The notes: generated from the letters alone by a model not told the origin. A stretch of DNA of 64,000 bases from Talpa occidentalis (GCF_014898055.3 NW_023602073.1:80952678-81016677); one strand, 5' to 3'. Shown: positions 11,575 to 24,600, numbered from the stretch's first letter. A program made the numbers and translations.

Positions 11575-12420
11575 TAAAAACCTTTGTAGGTTTCCCACAG
11601 TCTACAGAAAAGGTAAAATCATTCAAAATTTCCAAGGCTCTGTAATAATGTGCTTTTTCTACCTTATCAATTCTCAGCTACAATACTACACCCTTAGTCT
11701 TTCTGTTCCACCATTCTAAAGTTCTTAGAGTTCTTAGAGCATTATTCAGCTTTTTGGTTTTTGTTTCCTGATGTGTTTCTATTTGTTTGCCTGTTTGTTT
11801 TCTTCCCTCCTTAGTTTTTTTTTTTTTTTTTTAAACCTCTAGTAAGAATGCCCGTTTATGCCTTGTTCACCAAGATATTTTCTATCCAGCTCTTGAAACT
11901 CAGTGCAGTTGTCACCTATGAAAAGGTTTTTGTTTATCCCTTCTTTGTACTGTAGCTGTCCTTTGTACATAACTCTTTAAAAAAAAAATATTTATTTATT
12001 TATACAAACTGGGTACAGTCAGAAGCGCGGGAGGGTGAGAGAATTCACCAGAGCCAGAGCTGGGAGCAGAACAGGCAGATAGACGAAGTACACTGCTGAG
12101 GGGAGCAGAGGGCAGCAGGAGAGGTCTGCGCGCCATGTGCGACCCTCCTCTGGTGGCCGGGGAGCAGCCCGGGATCGAACTGGCGCTGCTGAGGCTGCGG
12201 GCAGCTTCACAACCCGGCGCTCAACCGCTGCGCCACCGGGGAGGCCCTGTACATAACTCTTTTATAACACCTGCCAGATGGCATTGTCTTTATTTATATA
12301 CCTGCCTAAACTTGCCCACTTTCATCTAGATGGGCTCACTGAGAACATTAACTAAAGTAGATCTGCATTCCTTCATTTCATAGAATCTTGATGCAGCTGT
12401 TCTGATGAGAAAACATTTTA
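11575..12420 (+). mobile_element. Probable L2 LINE relic, split by a SINE
   Basis: Phrases such as 'gtaggtttcccacagtctac', 'caaggctctgtaataatgtg' and 'caattctcagctacaatact' follow the order of the L2 3' region (short exchange-and-shipment style motifs around 'cacaatctggcc'). The SINE at 11979-12247 interrupts it. It is very diverged, and a poly-T run sits at 11814-11832. Confidence 0.5.
11979..12247 (-). mobile_element. tRNA-derived SINE, type 1
   Basis: Reverse-oriented full-length copy, ending in the head complement 'cgctgcgccaccggggaggc'. It is flanked by the 15-base TSD 'tgtacataactcttt' at 11964-11978 and about 12249-12263. The body keeps many CpG sites, which suggests a recent insertion. 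Confidence 0.93.
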
Positions 12421-12707
12421 AATCAGTATAAAGCAAATTATTGAATATAGTAATAATATTTTATATTGGTAAAATAGATTCAAAGTGGCAATCTAATTCT
12501 ACTCTTGAATCTCATGTCATCGATCTAAATGGGAGATGGTCAGATACATAAAAAATATCTAAGTTGAAAAGGACAAATATATTAGCAAGAAAAGCAAAAC
12601 TGCTTGACAAAGATAATGGGAATATTTTTAGATAAGAAATCTCAAAGAGTAACTTCATACATTAAATGTGTTTTTGTATGGTATGTCCAGGTTATCTGCA
12701 CAGTTAC

Positions 12708-12755
12708 AAACACATACACACACGCACACACACACACACACACATACACACATAG
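12708..12755. repeat. (CA)n microsatellite
   Basis: An imperfect CA dinucleotide run with occasional T or G interruptions. It is followed by a short repeated 'atagcttaat' motif at about 12750-12772. Confidence 0.9.
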
Positions 12756-12966
12756 CTTAATATAGCTTAATAGCTATAATATAGATTGTCAGGATGTATG
12801 CATATACACACATATAAAATTTACTAGGATACCACTGATATACTTTCTCATAAGTTTAAATATTTTTTGCACAAACAAGGGCAAACTAGAAACTTAAAAT
12901 TTGCCAGAATGGAATAACAGAAATCAAAACATACAGGATGGTCAACTGAAACCAGTAACCTATAGA

Positions 12967-13090
12967 CCAGTGTTTCTCAAACTTTTTTTAATTGTTTAAT
13001 TTTCACCCTCCTAAGGAGACTTGTTAGACATTTAATCATGATTCCTCCCATTAAATTTTCATGCTGCAGTTATTATATATCTTTTTTAAA
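12967..13090 (+). mobile_element. Possible hAT-type DNA transposon relic
   Basis: It begins 'ccagtgtttctcaaact', which resembles the terminal motif of mammalian hAT-Charlie elements. The internal sequence matches nothing I can name and no second terminal repeat was found. Confidence 0.3.
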
Positions 13091-14820
13091 AAATATTTTT
13101 CTGCTTAGCTGTGCTTCACACCAGACTGAGTAAGATTTGCTCACCTTCTCCAAGGGTTGATATTGTCTCTATTGAAAAAGATAGAAAGCATGCTTTATAA
13201 CTTTGGTCTAACCATGGACACAATTTAAACATGTCCCTGCATTTTGTTTAGCTTAATGAGACAAACTGAAATTTTCTGAACTGTTTCTAAGACATCTACT
13301 GCAGGGTAGCTATCAGTTTCCAGGAGCATCTCATGTACTTTGTAAATTCCACCAAATTTTCCTTTAAGACACTCTATACTGTCATTTATGTAAAATGATT
13401 TTTTTGTGGGAACTGTAAGCCAAGGTGAATAATAAAGCTTTCTGAGTGGTGCCTAGACGTTTACCTGCCTTTGGGTAGAAAGTCTGAGCCAATACACACT
13501 GATAACCCATATCAAAAACAGAACAGGACAATATCTATACAAAAGTTTAGATTATTTACATAGAAACAAGAGAACTGACTCTTGAACAAAAACCTCTTGA
13601 AGATTTTCTCAGCACTGTGGGAATCTCAATTCATTTTCCTTAACTAGAGATAAAATAAATAAACAACTTCCATCAATTACATATTACAAGGAAACGTTCA
13701 CAAAGTAATAAATATTTATGAAGTAATGTTTGGGGGCTTGAAAGACAAAGACTACTGTACCACTTGAAAATGTTCTTATAAATCTTTAGAATACTAACAA
13801 GGTGACTAATACTTTTTAAATGTAAGTTTTGCTCAAAGAACATTATTCCATCTAGACAATGCCATTTCAGTCACAAGCATTATTAATACCTTATTGCCAG
13901 GCTTTTAGCAATTTATTTTATTCTGTGTAGACTTTAGTGAAATGTTATTAGGTATGTTTGAGTGCTAATGGTGATCATCTTATTGAATCATACAACTATC
14001 ACAAAAGCAAGTTTAGGTCCAGATATGCTACATATACATGACTATAGGCAAATCAAGAAAGTTGATGAACTTTATTTTTATTATGTATAAATTGGGGATA
14101 AACTTTTATGTTGTATATTGACTCTTACGTTCTAATAGCTCTTCAAATATCCCCTAATTTTGTGGGTAATTTTGTGTCTATTGTAATAAACCACAAATAT
14201 ATAACAAATATATGATAATAAAATGAGACACAGTAATATAAACAATCCCTTGAAATGTTAATGCTAAAATCTGCTAGCTTGGAGTAGGATTGGAAGACCA
14301 AAAACCTAAAATAAAGTATATCAAGCATCTGCAGTTCAGATCTGAGGTTAGCCAAAAAGAATTTGATCCTATGTGTTTTTATGGGAAAAGTTATGATTTA
14401 TTAGCCAAAATTACTTCCCAATAACTATATTGAAAAGAGATATTTAAAATTGATTTGCAAACCTATTAAAGAGAAAAACTACTACTTGACAGAGGGATAC
14501 TATGGCTCATCAGGCAAGTATGGTGGGGCGGCCCAGTTCCTGGGGGTAGTCTTTTCTGTCAACTTGATAAGTGCACTTCATCACAAGGATGGGTCTCTGG
14601 AGAAGGTTACTTCCTATATTTTTGATGAATACAGTCATTGGCATAGAGGTTCTGTAGAATGCTACTCAATATTGTGTAGTAGCTAAGATGTATGACTACT
14701 ACTACTACAGTAGCAATTTCTAGAGCGGTAATTAAGCTTGAAAGTGACTCTGTCCATTCTTAAGCACCACGAAGCCTTGAGAGGAAGAACACGCTGATGT
14801 ATTTAAGTTTGAGACTTTGC
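13091..14820. other. Noncoding DNA, nothing recognised
   Basis: No supported gene or repeat. A 78-codon plus-strand ORF at 14450-14686 covers a patch with somewhat higher G+C, but resembles no protein I know and has no flanking gene signals. Confidence 0.45.
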
Positions 14821-14832
14821 CAGGGCAAGCAT

Positions 14833-14858
14833 GGGCAGAGAGGGTCATTAGAATCTGA
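14833..14858 (+). repeat. Short dispersed duplicate, copy 1
   Basis: The 26-base stretch starting 'gggcagagagggtcattaga' recurs with two mismatches at 16826-16851. It lies in the same neighbourhood as the larger mosaic duplications, so the two may be connected. Confidence 0.6.
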
Positions 14859-15521
14859 AAAATATGCTCAAGTTGTTTCTTGGATCAGGCTCAGGCTGGG
14901 GCTATTTTAAGTGGAACACTACATTCAATATTTAATCAAGTGTGATTTTCCTCATTCATTCAGTTATTCAGATCGTCAAGGATGTTTGGAAGGATATCAA
15001 GGGCAGTTTGAGTAAAGAAGGGAATCCTAACCCAGATAGGGGTGATGCTTCCAGAGTTCTAGTATATATATGAATATAAATCAAAATTAACAAAAACATT
15101 AACAACAATTTCACAGATGTTTGAAAGGACAGTAGTGATTCACTTACGTAAAAAATTTAAGAATCTACTGCCTAGGAGATGGTAACTTGACAGCATATAT
15201 ACTGATTTTGAAGGTCTATAATAGTTGGAGATGGATTGCAAGAGGAAGGAGTTCTTCAGTTTCAAATGTTAGAGAAGCAAGAAAACTAGAAAAATGATAG
15301 TGAAGGGCAAAGGGCCAATGATTAAGTCCTGCTGAGGACACACCATAGTATCATATAAAACTGTCATGTCCATTTTTGTCCTCCAGTAAAGGTGACTGAA
15401 GATATAAAAGGGTTCCAGAGAGTAGTTTACAAGGGTTACATGGTACCATGGTGATTAAATACAAGGCCCCCTCCCATTAGAGTTCCTATATGTATTATGC
15501 CTATGGGTTTTCATTATTAAA

Positions 15522-15677
15522 AAAATAATTCCTCCATTATCATACATAACTCGAATTTAAATATATGTGAATAGTTATACAAATGTCATCAAGTTTATCT
15601 CTGCCTGTCCTATGTTCTTTAACTGGATCAACCCCTTGTGTTACTTCATTTTGGCTTTTCTCATCTTATTATGTGTT
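15522..15677 (+). repeat. Mosaic duplication, part A (copy of 11145-11306)
   Basis: Near-identical to 11145-11306, starting at 'aaaataattcctccattatc'. It ends at about 15676-15678, where the sequence switches directly into part B. The junction letters 'ttc' are shared by both donors, giving about three bases of microhomology. Confidence 0.88.
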
Positions 15678-15864
15678 CACTCATCTTGAAAAACCACTGT
15701 TCTAGTAAACTTGTATAGTGTTTTGAAGTATGTAGTTTTATTTTCCAGGTTTATTGGGCCAGAGGAAAAGTTTGAAGTTATTGTTAAAAGAAGTTATATC
15801 ATCTTTGGATTTGGTTTGATTTTTGTCATACAGACTATACCTGAATGAGTTTATTTAATCCTGA
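15676..15864 (+). repeat. Mosaic duplication, part B (copy of 16874-17062)
   Basis: It begins 'ttcactcatcttgaaaaacc' and runs 189 bases, colinear with 16874-17062 with only a handful of substitutions. At its end the 14-base phrase 'gagtttatttaatc' is repeated in tandem (about 15848-15877), a further trace of slippage or template switching. Confidence 0.88.
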
Positions 15865-16269
15865 GTTTATTTAATCTGTTCATAGCTGTTTTGTGGTTAT
15901 TGGGTTGGAATTTCCCATGGGACTTGGAATGGCAAATGTTAACATAGAATTCTTGAGTTGCACTTTAAAAATTTTTCAATGTCTACTGAAATTTTTGAGC
16001 ATAGTGGGAAGGAATTTCAACTTATAATAATCAGTCAGACAAAAATACCTAACAATGCTTTGTCCTAAATACTCTCCTCTTACTAGTTTCTTTGTGATAG
16101 CAACAACCGAAAACAGCCAGTCACTTTTTGCCTCGCATGCAAAGAGGAACCTACGAGACTCCACAGTCATTGTAAAATCCTTAGATATGGGGTCCTCTGA
16201 GCAACAGCATATGGAAAAACCCAAGTTTTCCCTTTCAAGGAAACACATCCAGACTGTTCCTGGATTTCT

Positions 16270-16346
16270 TATTCATATTTTCCTTCCTCCCTCCCTCCTT
16301 CCCTCCCTCCCTCCCTGCCTGCCTCCCTCTCTCCTTTTCCTTCTCC
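16270..16346 (+). repeat. Polypyrimidine tract, (CCCT)n-like
   Basis: A C/T-only run made of 'ccctccctccttccctcc'-type units. The 164-codon ORF that crosses it owes its Ser/Pro/Leu repeats to this tract and then runs into a SINE. Confidence 0.88.
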
Positions 16347-16388
16347 TCTCTTCCTCCTTTTGCCTCTACTTTTTAGTTAGCAATTCTT

Positions 16389-16697
16389 TGTTTTCTTTTT
16401 TTTTAATAGAGGCATGTTTTATTTATTTGTTTGTTTGTTTGTTTGTTTATACAAGCACTGGGTACAGTCAGAAGCGCGGGAGGGTGAGAGAATTCACCAG
16501 AGCCAGAGCGGGGAGCAGAGCAGGCAGAAGGACCGAAGTACACTGCTGAGGGGAGCAGCGGGCGGCAGGAGAGGTCTGTGCGCCATGTGGGACCCTCCTC
16601 TGGTGGCTGGGGAGCAGCTGGGGATCGAACCTGCGCCGCAGAGGCTGCGGGCAGCTTCGCAACCCAGCGCTCAACTGCTGCGCCACCGGGGAGACCC
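16389..16697 (-). mobile_element. tRNA-derived SINE, type 1, with unusual extended tail
   Basis: Reverse-oriented full-length copy between exact 15-base repeats 'tagttagcaattctt' (16374-16388 and 16698-16712). Its tail reads, on the plus strand, 'taatagaggcatgtttta' followed by a TTTG tract. This is the complement of the extension seen on the SINE at 2726-3036, so the two share a recent source copy. Confidence 0.94.
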
Positions 16698-16825
16698 TAG
16701 TTAGCAATTCTTATATATGAAATTCCATATCCTTATGATTAGAGAGCACATCAAAAGCATTGAATGACTGTTTCTTTCTCCCCTCATTCTCTCTAACACA
16801 AAGACATCCTACCACATAGATGAGT

Positions 16826-16851
16826 GGGCAGAGAGGGCCAGTAGAATCTGA
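16826..16851 (+). repeat. Short dispersed duplicate, copy 2
   Basis: It matches 14833-14858 with two mismatches over 26 bases and lies just upstream of donor segment B. Confidence 0.6.
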
Positions 16852-16873
16852 CACACATATGCATATACAGAAT

Positions 16874-17062
16874 TTCACTCATCTTGAAAAACCACTGTTC
16901 TAGTATACTTGTATAGTGTTTTGAAGTATGTAGTTTTATTTTCCAGGTTTATTGGGCCAGAGGAAAAGGTTGAAGTTATTGTTAAATGAAGTTGTATCAT
17001 CTTTGGATTTGGTTTGATTTTTGTCATACAGACTATACCTGAATTAGTTTATTTAATCCTGA
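16874..17062 (+). repeat. Local duplication, donor segment B
   Basis: The partner of 15676-15864, 1.2 kb downstream and in the same orientation. Which copy is original cannot be proved here. This one is treated as donor because 15522-15864 joins two such segments. Confidence 0.82.
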
Positions 17063-20000
17063 AACTACAGCTACATCTGTCTACCCACACTTACAATCTT
17101 TCCATCCTTTGAATAGATCTTGAGCTATAGTCATGTTCCCAACTATCCCACACACATTTTTACTTGTATGTAAATTTGTCCCTATTTCTTTGTTTTGAAA
17201 ATTAGGACTCCATATGATGTTCAAAACAATCCTTCCCAAGACATGCCCTTTTATTTCAAGATGAGGTCAATTGAGGTCCTGAAGGCGTATGGGAAATTTT
17301 AATCACTGTCTTAACTATCTAGAAGAATGGAAATTGGAATCTTACATAGAATTAGGATTATTACTAGAATTTTTTTATTTGAGAAACCTGGTCATATAAC
17401 AGGGCAAACATCTAATTACAGAGAAGCTGGTCTTTGTCATATAAATGAACATTTTCACTCCTTGAAGCTCTAGTCCTCTGTTTTATTGCTCAGCTCAGGA
17501 TATATACCACCCCCACCCCACTTTACCTCATTGTCTTAGTAATACATACCTATTTAGATTCTCCATTAAATGTGACTTTTTCTCCTATTAACCAATCTTA
17601 TGTTAATTGTATTATTTGATCAGCCCAAGAAGATCCCAGAGGCTTTTTTTTTCTTCTCTTAACAGCTTCTATATAGTAACAAAATGATTGTGGATAGTTG
17701 ACACAGTCGATATTTATTGAACTCAACTGAATTAAAACTATCAAAATATATCTTGGTAAATCTGTCTTGCTTTTAAAGAGGCATAATTTATTCTTTGCAC
17801 TTTAGGCAATACAGCCAATTTAAAGAGGATTCCATAATCTGTGTATCTGTTGGTAATAATACTATTCAGTCAGAAACAAATTTTGCTTTATTAAAGATTT
17901 CTATTCCAATATCCCTCTAATCCCATTGCACCCTCCTATTCTCCTTTCTTGGAATATTCCCCCCATGCTGGACCTTGGAACTCTATGATGTCAGTGGCTC
18001 TTTTCCCTGGTCTCTCTGATTATCTAAATTATATTCTCAAACTTATTTTGACTAGTGGCTTCAGTAGGATGATATATTTGAAAAAACATAAATATTCTAG
18101 GGAAACAATTCAGGTGTGTATTAAATCTCTCAGGTAGTCATATTATTATAATTTTAGAAATGTTGCAAATTCATAAACTTACATTTGTTGTCAGGAACAT
18201 TACACCATGAAAAAAACAAATTTCCTAGTTAATAAGTTTAATATAAATAATAATGTTACTAAATATATACATAAATGGTATGTTTTCCATGTGTTAAAGA
18301 AAAGTACACATCTTTACTAGCTATAATAAAATTTTAAGACTAAGTGTCTGTTTCATTATTTACAGGGAAAATTGTTTTTGAGAACCCTGGGGTCTTCAAA
18401 TTAAAAGAGTAAATATTCCTGTTAGTTTGAAAAATATTCTCCTCATAAAATGGTTTTTCTAGTTACAGTGAAGAAACTCCAAATTATTAAGACATAAAAT
18501 CAAGTTTCCGTTTTATTGGCAATTAAGAACACTAAGAAACCATGTTGTTTTTGATTTACTGACTTTGTGGAGGAAAGTGAGAAGGGAACATAAGAATTTT
18601 TAAAGAAGAGGGGATAATAGAATAAGAAATCAGAACTGGAAAGTTTAGAGTAAACAGTATTTTTGTATCCTAAAAAAATTCAGTTTGCAAACCTTTGACT
18701 TTAGAGTCACTTGTTCAACAATTACTAAAATCATGCCCAAGGGGTTATTATTTTCAGAAGCAAGGAGTTCAAGTCCAAAGCAATGCAAAACAACTTCCTA
18801 TCATAAAACAGATTTGTGTAACTAGGACAAAAGAACAGTTGAAATCCTAAAGCCAAGAGGCTTTGGTGATGGGACAGAAAATGTTAAATCTCTATCCTTT
18901 ACAGTTTGTGTGCTTTACATTCTCCAAGTACAAGGAATTTTATAACATGAGGCTACTCTTTTGTTAGGCAACTGTAAAAACTGAAAATGGCATAGGATTG
19001 GAGTAAAGGAAATTAGGAGACTGGCTTTTCCCCCTTTGTACCACTGCAGATTATCTTATTCTACATTTAATGTTAAAAGGGGGTGGGGTGGGAGGAGAGA
19101 GAAAAAGAAAACAGTATATAACTTACTCTGGAATCAGCAAAGATATTAAACTCTATTGTATAAATTAAAGAGTTTATGGTTGGTTTGAGCAAATAACAGC
19201 AATTGTTCACAAAAATGAGTCAAACAGGCAGTTAACAGTCACTGTTTTATGTTCTTGCTAGAAATATAGTGAAAAAAAGAAAATTGTTGCATTCACATAT
19301 TCTACTTGTTTCTTTTATGCCACAAATAAACTTAAATGTCTTTCTAAATTTTCAGCCGGTGATGTAAAAAGAATTTACTTCAAGTAGTTGTTGGAATTGT
19401 TTTTGATTATCTCAATAATCTTGTTATCTCAGGCAGCTGAGAATTTGAGTTTCTGGAGGCTTCAGTGCCTAAACCTAAAAGGAATGACATCATACCAGAC
19501 ATTTTATCAGTTAATAAGGAAAAAAATGATTCTTCAGCAATAACAGACAGTCAGCTTGGCAATAGACTGACTCCTTTATTCAGTAGAACTAATTCTATAA
19601 CATTTACTGTGTAAGAATAGGCAAAGCCCAGTGTTGTATAAGTAATAGCAATAAAAGAACTCATGATATGATATCTAAATTTATATGAAATATTGAAATT
19701 ATCTTCAACAAGTACAGAATTATTTATTCTAATATTCCTGAATAGGTCCTATTGATTTATATGGTTTTGAAACAAAACTAAACATGAAGAAGATTAGAAC
19801 ATTTCCTGAGGCTAAGAGATACTGTAATTATAACAATGACCATAAAATCTATTACAATGTGCTAACATTATGTCCTAAAATAACTTCTGCAATTCATATT
19901 ATTTAAGGCAATGTCTAGTTCCTCATAGTCCAACTTACAGACTCCTTTCACCTAATACTGCCTTTAGAAAGCAAGAAGTATCTATATTGTAGAGTCCGAT

Positions 20001-20069
20001 ATTTGACAACCTATACAACCCATTACCACAAGAGGAGAAATAGTATGCTTGGAGGTGAAGAACCATGGC
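17063..20069. other. AT-rich noncoding DNA, nothing recognised
   Basis: Three kilobases with no SINE of the recent family, no clear L1 and only ORFs below 63 codons. This is the longest recent-repeat-free stretch in the first third of the window. Confidence 0.5.
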
Positions 20070-20470
20070 TAGGTAACCTATTTCACATTGGAAAATTATT
20101 TGGCAATAAAAAGGAATCAACTAGTAATACCACAACATGAAAGAATCTCAAAAATATTTTGCTGACTGTCACAAAAGTGTTCACAAAGTTTAACAATATT
20201 GACAATTTTTAATATAAAGTTCTATATCAAGCAACAATAAAAAGTCTTCTAGAAATCAAATCAGTAATGACTTGCCTGGAATTGAGGTACAACTCAAGAA
20301 TTAACTGACTGGGAAGGGGCACCAGAGAAATGTCTAGGGCAATGAAAATGTCCTACACCATGATGGAGATGTGAATTACATGTACGTATACATTTTTCTG
20401 AAAATTTATATATTTATTCTTTGTACATACACTCTGTAAATTTTATTACTAAAACAGTTATGTATAAACA
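20070..20470 (+). mobile_element. Old LINE-1 3' end
   Basis: Sense-oriented L1 3' phrases appear in order: 'ttggcaataaaaaggaatca', 'catgaaagaatctcaaaaat', 'gaaaatgtcctacaccatga' and 'tggagatgtgaattacatgt'. It is degraded and noncoding. Confidence 0.65.
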
Positions 20471-21054
20471 TCACTTTTATAACTACCTTATAACTACCTT
20501 TACTGAATGATTTTAGTCAAATGAAGATACACACACACACATTCTTTTTGAACTCATTAGTTGATAAATAGATTTTGTTTAATGTTTTAATCAAAAATGC
20601 ATAAATTATTTAAAAACCATGATGCTTTTCTTATTCTTTTAATTTTTACTAAAAAATTAAATGTTTCTATTCTTAAAAACATTCTTTTCAAAACTTCTTA
20701 TACAAAATTGGGTGGATCATATTAGATTGACTACACAATGGTTAATCTAGAATATGTCCACTCTTCATTGAACTGCATGCTTTCACTGAACCAGTACATT
20801 CCCTCAACACATTTCTTTAGTAAATCAGAGGTAAATTTATTGAGTTGGGTCCAGTGTTAATAGAAAATCTGAAGCTATTCCCTTATAATTTATGTTTTAT
20901 CTGCCCCCTCCCTCCCGTTGGAAAATGTTGTCTTATTTTTTTAATTGTGCAAAAATGTTACACAATTTGGGCAGTGTCTGAATTTTAAAAATGTGTTCTT
21001 ATGACACTCAGCAGGTTTTTAATCTAGCCATGCCCCTTTAGGAATAAATAATCT

Positions 21055-21056
<2 letters not shown>

Positions 21057-21103
<47 letters not shown>

Positions 21104-21110
21104 CCCCCCC
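21057..21110 (+). repeat. (CT)n tract followed by a C10 run
   Basis: About 22 CT dinucleotides lead straight into ten C residues. A pure homopyrimidine tract of this kind can form triplex (H-DNA) structure under torsion and is a likely polymorphic site. Confidence 0.95.
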
Positions 21111-21360
21111 GCAACCGTCTTTCATTCTTTCATTCTCCATTTTTTCCTAATGTTATTTTCATCTTAATTATCTCTTCATAAAACTTGCGTAGTCGAATAT
21201 CACTTCTAAGTTTATCCTTTCTCTACATTTTTTTTTTCATATTGTCCAGCATTTACCCTACATTATTGGACTTCTTTTCACTTTATTTCACCTTGAGTTT
21301 AAAGTACTATTTGACAATTACAATTTCCATCCATAGTATCTTTCATATTGTTATATTTCT

Positions 21361-21377
21361 TTTTATTTTTTAAAGAT

Positions 21378-21420
<43 letters not shown>

Positions 21421-21667
21421 CACAAGCACTGGGTACAGTCAGAAGCGTGGGAGGGTGAGAGCATTCACCAGAGCCAGAGCAGGGAACAGAGCAGGCAGAA
21501 GGACCGAAGTACACTGCTGAGGGGAGCAGCGGGCGGCAGGAGAGGTCTGTCGAGACATGTGGGACCCTCCTCCCGTGGCCAGGGAGCAGCCGGGAAAGAA
21601 CTGGCGCTGCAGAGGCTGCCAGCAGCTTCACAACCCAGTGCTCAACCGCTGCGCCACCAGGGAGGCC
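21361..21667 (-). mobile_element. tRNA-derived SINE, type 1, long (TTTA)n tail
   Basis: Reverse-oriented copy whose tail is about twelve TTTA units (21373-21420). The TSD 'catattgttatatttct' at 21344-21360 recurs at 21668-21684 with one mismatch. An 86-codon ORF on the same strand is SINE sequence. Confidence 0.93.
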
Positions 21668-21684
21668 CACATTGTTATATTTCT

Positions 21685-24600
21685 GGCATAGTATGTTATT
21701 CCTGGTTCATGGTTGAAATATCTTCTTGAGTTTCTCTATAAATACTCATTAACCAAAATCTTTAACTTTCTGGTTGTTCCTTGCTCTTTTACCATTTTTT
21801 TTTTAGTTGATAGTTTCATCTTACTTTTATATCTGTTGATCTTGAGGCTCTTTTCATATATTGCTTTTGCTAATCCTCTGTCATTGCCTTAATTCACTAG
21901 TATTTTCTACCTGAAAAGAAATGATGACCGGAAATCTAAATGCAATTAGTCTGTCCACAGGTTTCCTTCATTGTAAACTTTTCTTTAACACACTATGCAG
22001 AGAATTTTCCATCTGCAAAGATAACACAATGGCAAACAAGAGTTGCCACAACTCCATTAACTAACATAGATTTATTTTTTGCTGTAAATACCAAAATGTT
22101 TCATTTTCTTGGTAGAGGAATGCAGGTCAAGAGGAAAAACTTTGGAGATCAATTTTCAATTACTGCATACTCCCTACTCAGTTTTCAGTGCTTTCCTTTC
22201 CCTAATTTTTATCAGAAGATTAATTTCAACTTTTCCTGCAGACAACTTTTATTTCTATTTATAAAACAGGTGATGATTTTTTTCTGTTCTATGTATGTAT
22301 ATCTTTGTGTCCTCCTTTCTCACTTCTAGAAAATTTCCAACATATGTTCATCTCTTGTGATTTATTGCCATCACCCCAGTGGGGAATGTCTGGAGATATA
22401 TATGCGATCTGTCCACAATTTTCAAGAAAAAATAAAAAGTCTTCAGGATTTGATGAACTGTGTAATTTTGCTTAATATCATCAGAGTTCATGATAAACAG
22501 AAAACAATTTTTCTGTCTAATCAAATAGCATCAAAATTTACTGAAATTATGCATTTGTACATATAATTTCACTTATTTAAGCCAAATTTCATAACCCAAA
22601 AAGTAGATTGCTCTTGAGTACTTACTTCATAGAGAGGTTGATAGGATTAGATCAAATGAGGCATATAAGGGAATTTAGCATTCTGCCTGGCACTTACTAA
22701 GCTTTCAATAAATTTTAAGTATGAGTGTTATTACCCGTTACCTTCATCATCCTTTTGCAAAATTCTGTGGGATGCAATACATTTTGAAATGAATACTTTG
22801 CCTGTTCCTTGAAGCCTTCCTTCCTCTACTTGTGCATTTAGGTTATAAATAGTTCATATCACTAATCATATTGTTCTTTATTCCCCATCCATCTTTTCTA
22901 AATCTGAAATCAGTCATCCACATTAAGGTTCATCTCAGTTCAGTATTTTCTACTATTCTTCTACTTTGTTATGCTTTACCTAATTTTTTATTTCTGACTT
23001 ATTTCTAAATTTCAAAAAATGATGTGCAATGTATTAATGTATAGCATTGAATTATGTAAGTACATCCCATTTGTTTTAACCTAAATGCGCTCAAAACTCT
23101 CTGCTACACACTATCTTCCCATGACAACTGCAACATAACAAGAATAGCTTTGCCAATGGTGATTGATTTCCAATTGACAAAAATACTTAAGCTATAATTG
23201 AAAACTTTCCCCACACTACAATTTGGTTGATTTGTTTGTTCTTGAGCATAACTTATGAGTTAATTCCTTGCCTATACTACTCTGGAGGTATAATCAAGAT
23301 GTAAATCTATCACCAGTTACCGTATCAAATGGAAGGAATTAAATCAATGTTAAGTGGCAAGCATGATATTAGGTTTTCTGTTGAAAATGACCCCGATGGC
23401 TGAAACAGTAAATTTGTGCCTCAGTTTTTCATAACCTAAACTCTGAGCTGCCTGAGCTGTTGCCATTTGAGAAATTACATAATGCTTGAAGTAGAAAAAT
23501 ATCCTAGGTTTTCTGATGGGATTTCATTATTTTTTTTGAATATAAAGAAATAGCCTTGCTAAAAAAATGTTGAAAATCAAACTGAAATCACTTATAACCT
23601 ATCACTGAAAAACCTGCAAACTTTAAATGAGTCAAGTGAAAAAAGAAATAACTTATAACAGTATTATATATAACAATAAAATATATTATTGTTGTATAAA
23701 CTATTTATGTAACAATAAAATAGTATTCCCACTGATAACTAGTAAGAGACAGAATAGTTAATGTGCAATTCACAATAGAGAGAAACCCATAAATAATGTA
23801 GCCATGAGGATGTAAATGTATAGGACCTTCATGAAAAGACAAAAACAAAAGTAACCCATGTACTGAAACACATAAAGAAATTACTGCTGAACAGAGCGTC
23901 CATATTTTATTCCAGCTCATAAATAGAAACATTTTAAATAATGGTGATAGAAATCAACCATGATTAATTTTCATTGAGTAAGATTTCATCTAATATTTTG
24001 CATTTTATGTGTAATAGAAATTTTTGGCATAAAATTCCTTTTAGTAATGTTAAGGGACATACTCTAAAAGAAATATTGCATGGTGTTCTTGTTGGTTTGG
24101 TTTTATTTTAGAAAGTGTGTGGAAGATTTTATTCAGTTCCCAAGAATGTCCTTTACTCTTATTTTAGGGCATTTTCCACAGTCCAATGTCATGTGATTTC
24201 AGCCGTCTTGTGGAAGAGTGTATACTGCCCCACTAATAGCAACCATGGATTTGTAATGCACTTGTCCTGTGGTGTCTGAGAAACATGGTAAATTGTTATA
24301 TATAAGCAGACACTTTAAGATGCATCACACATTTCCACTAGTGCTCTTGTGTTTGTTTTTTGTTTTCTTTCTGCTAAAAGAATGGTGTGGCCCTAATGGG
24401 ATGGATCCCTTAATTTTTATTCTGGAAAAAAATAAAAAGAGGGAGCCATGGAATAGATTGAAGCAACCTGTGACTGCTGACATGAAACATGCAGAGGACA
24501 TAACCATTTGTTGCAGTAAGCCTCTAACATTTTGTACAGCTTAGTCATCACAACAACATAGCCTTGAATATGATGATAAGCTTCACATCATCAATAAAAA

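Noticed and set aside
16055..16549. The longest ORF, 164 codons on the plus strand
   Set aside because: Its middle is translation of a C/T repeat and its end reads antisense through a SINE; no protein family fits.
21940..22329. 129-codon ORF outside SINEs
   Set aside because: Composition is typical of AT-rich random frames (Phe, Ser, Leu), with no motif, splice context or relative that I can identify.
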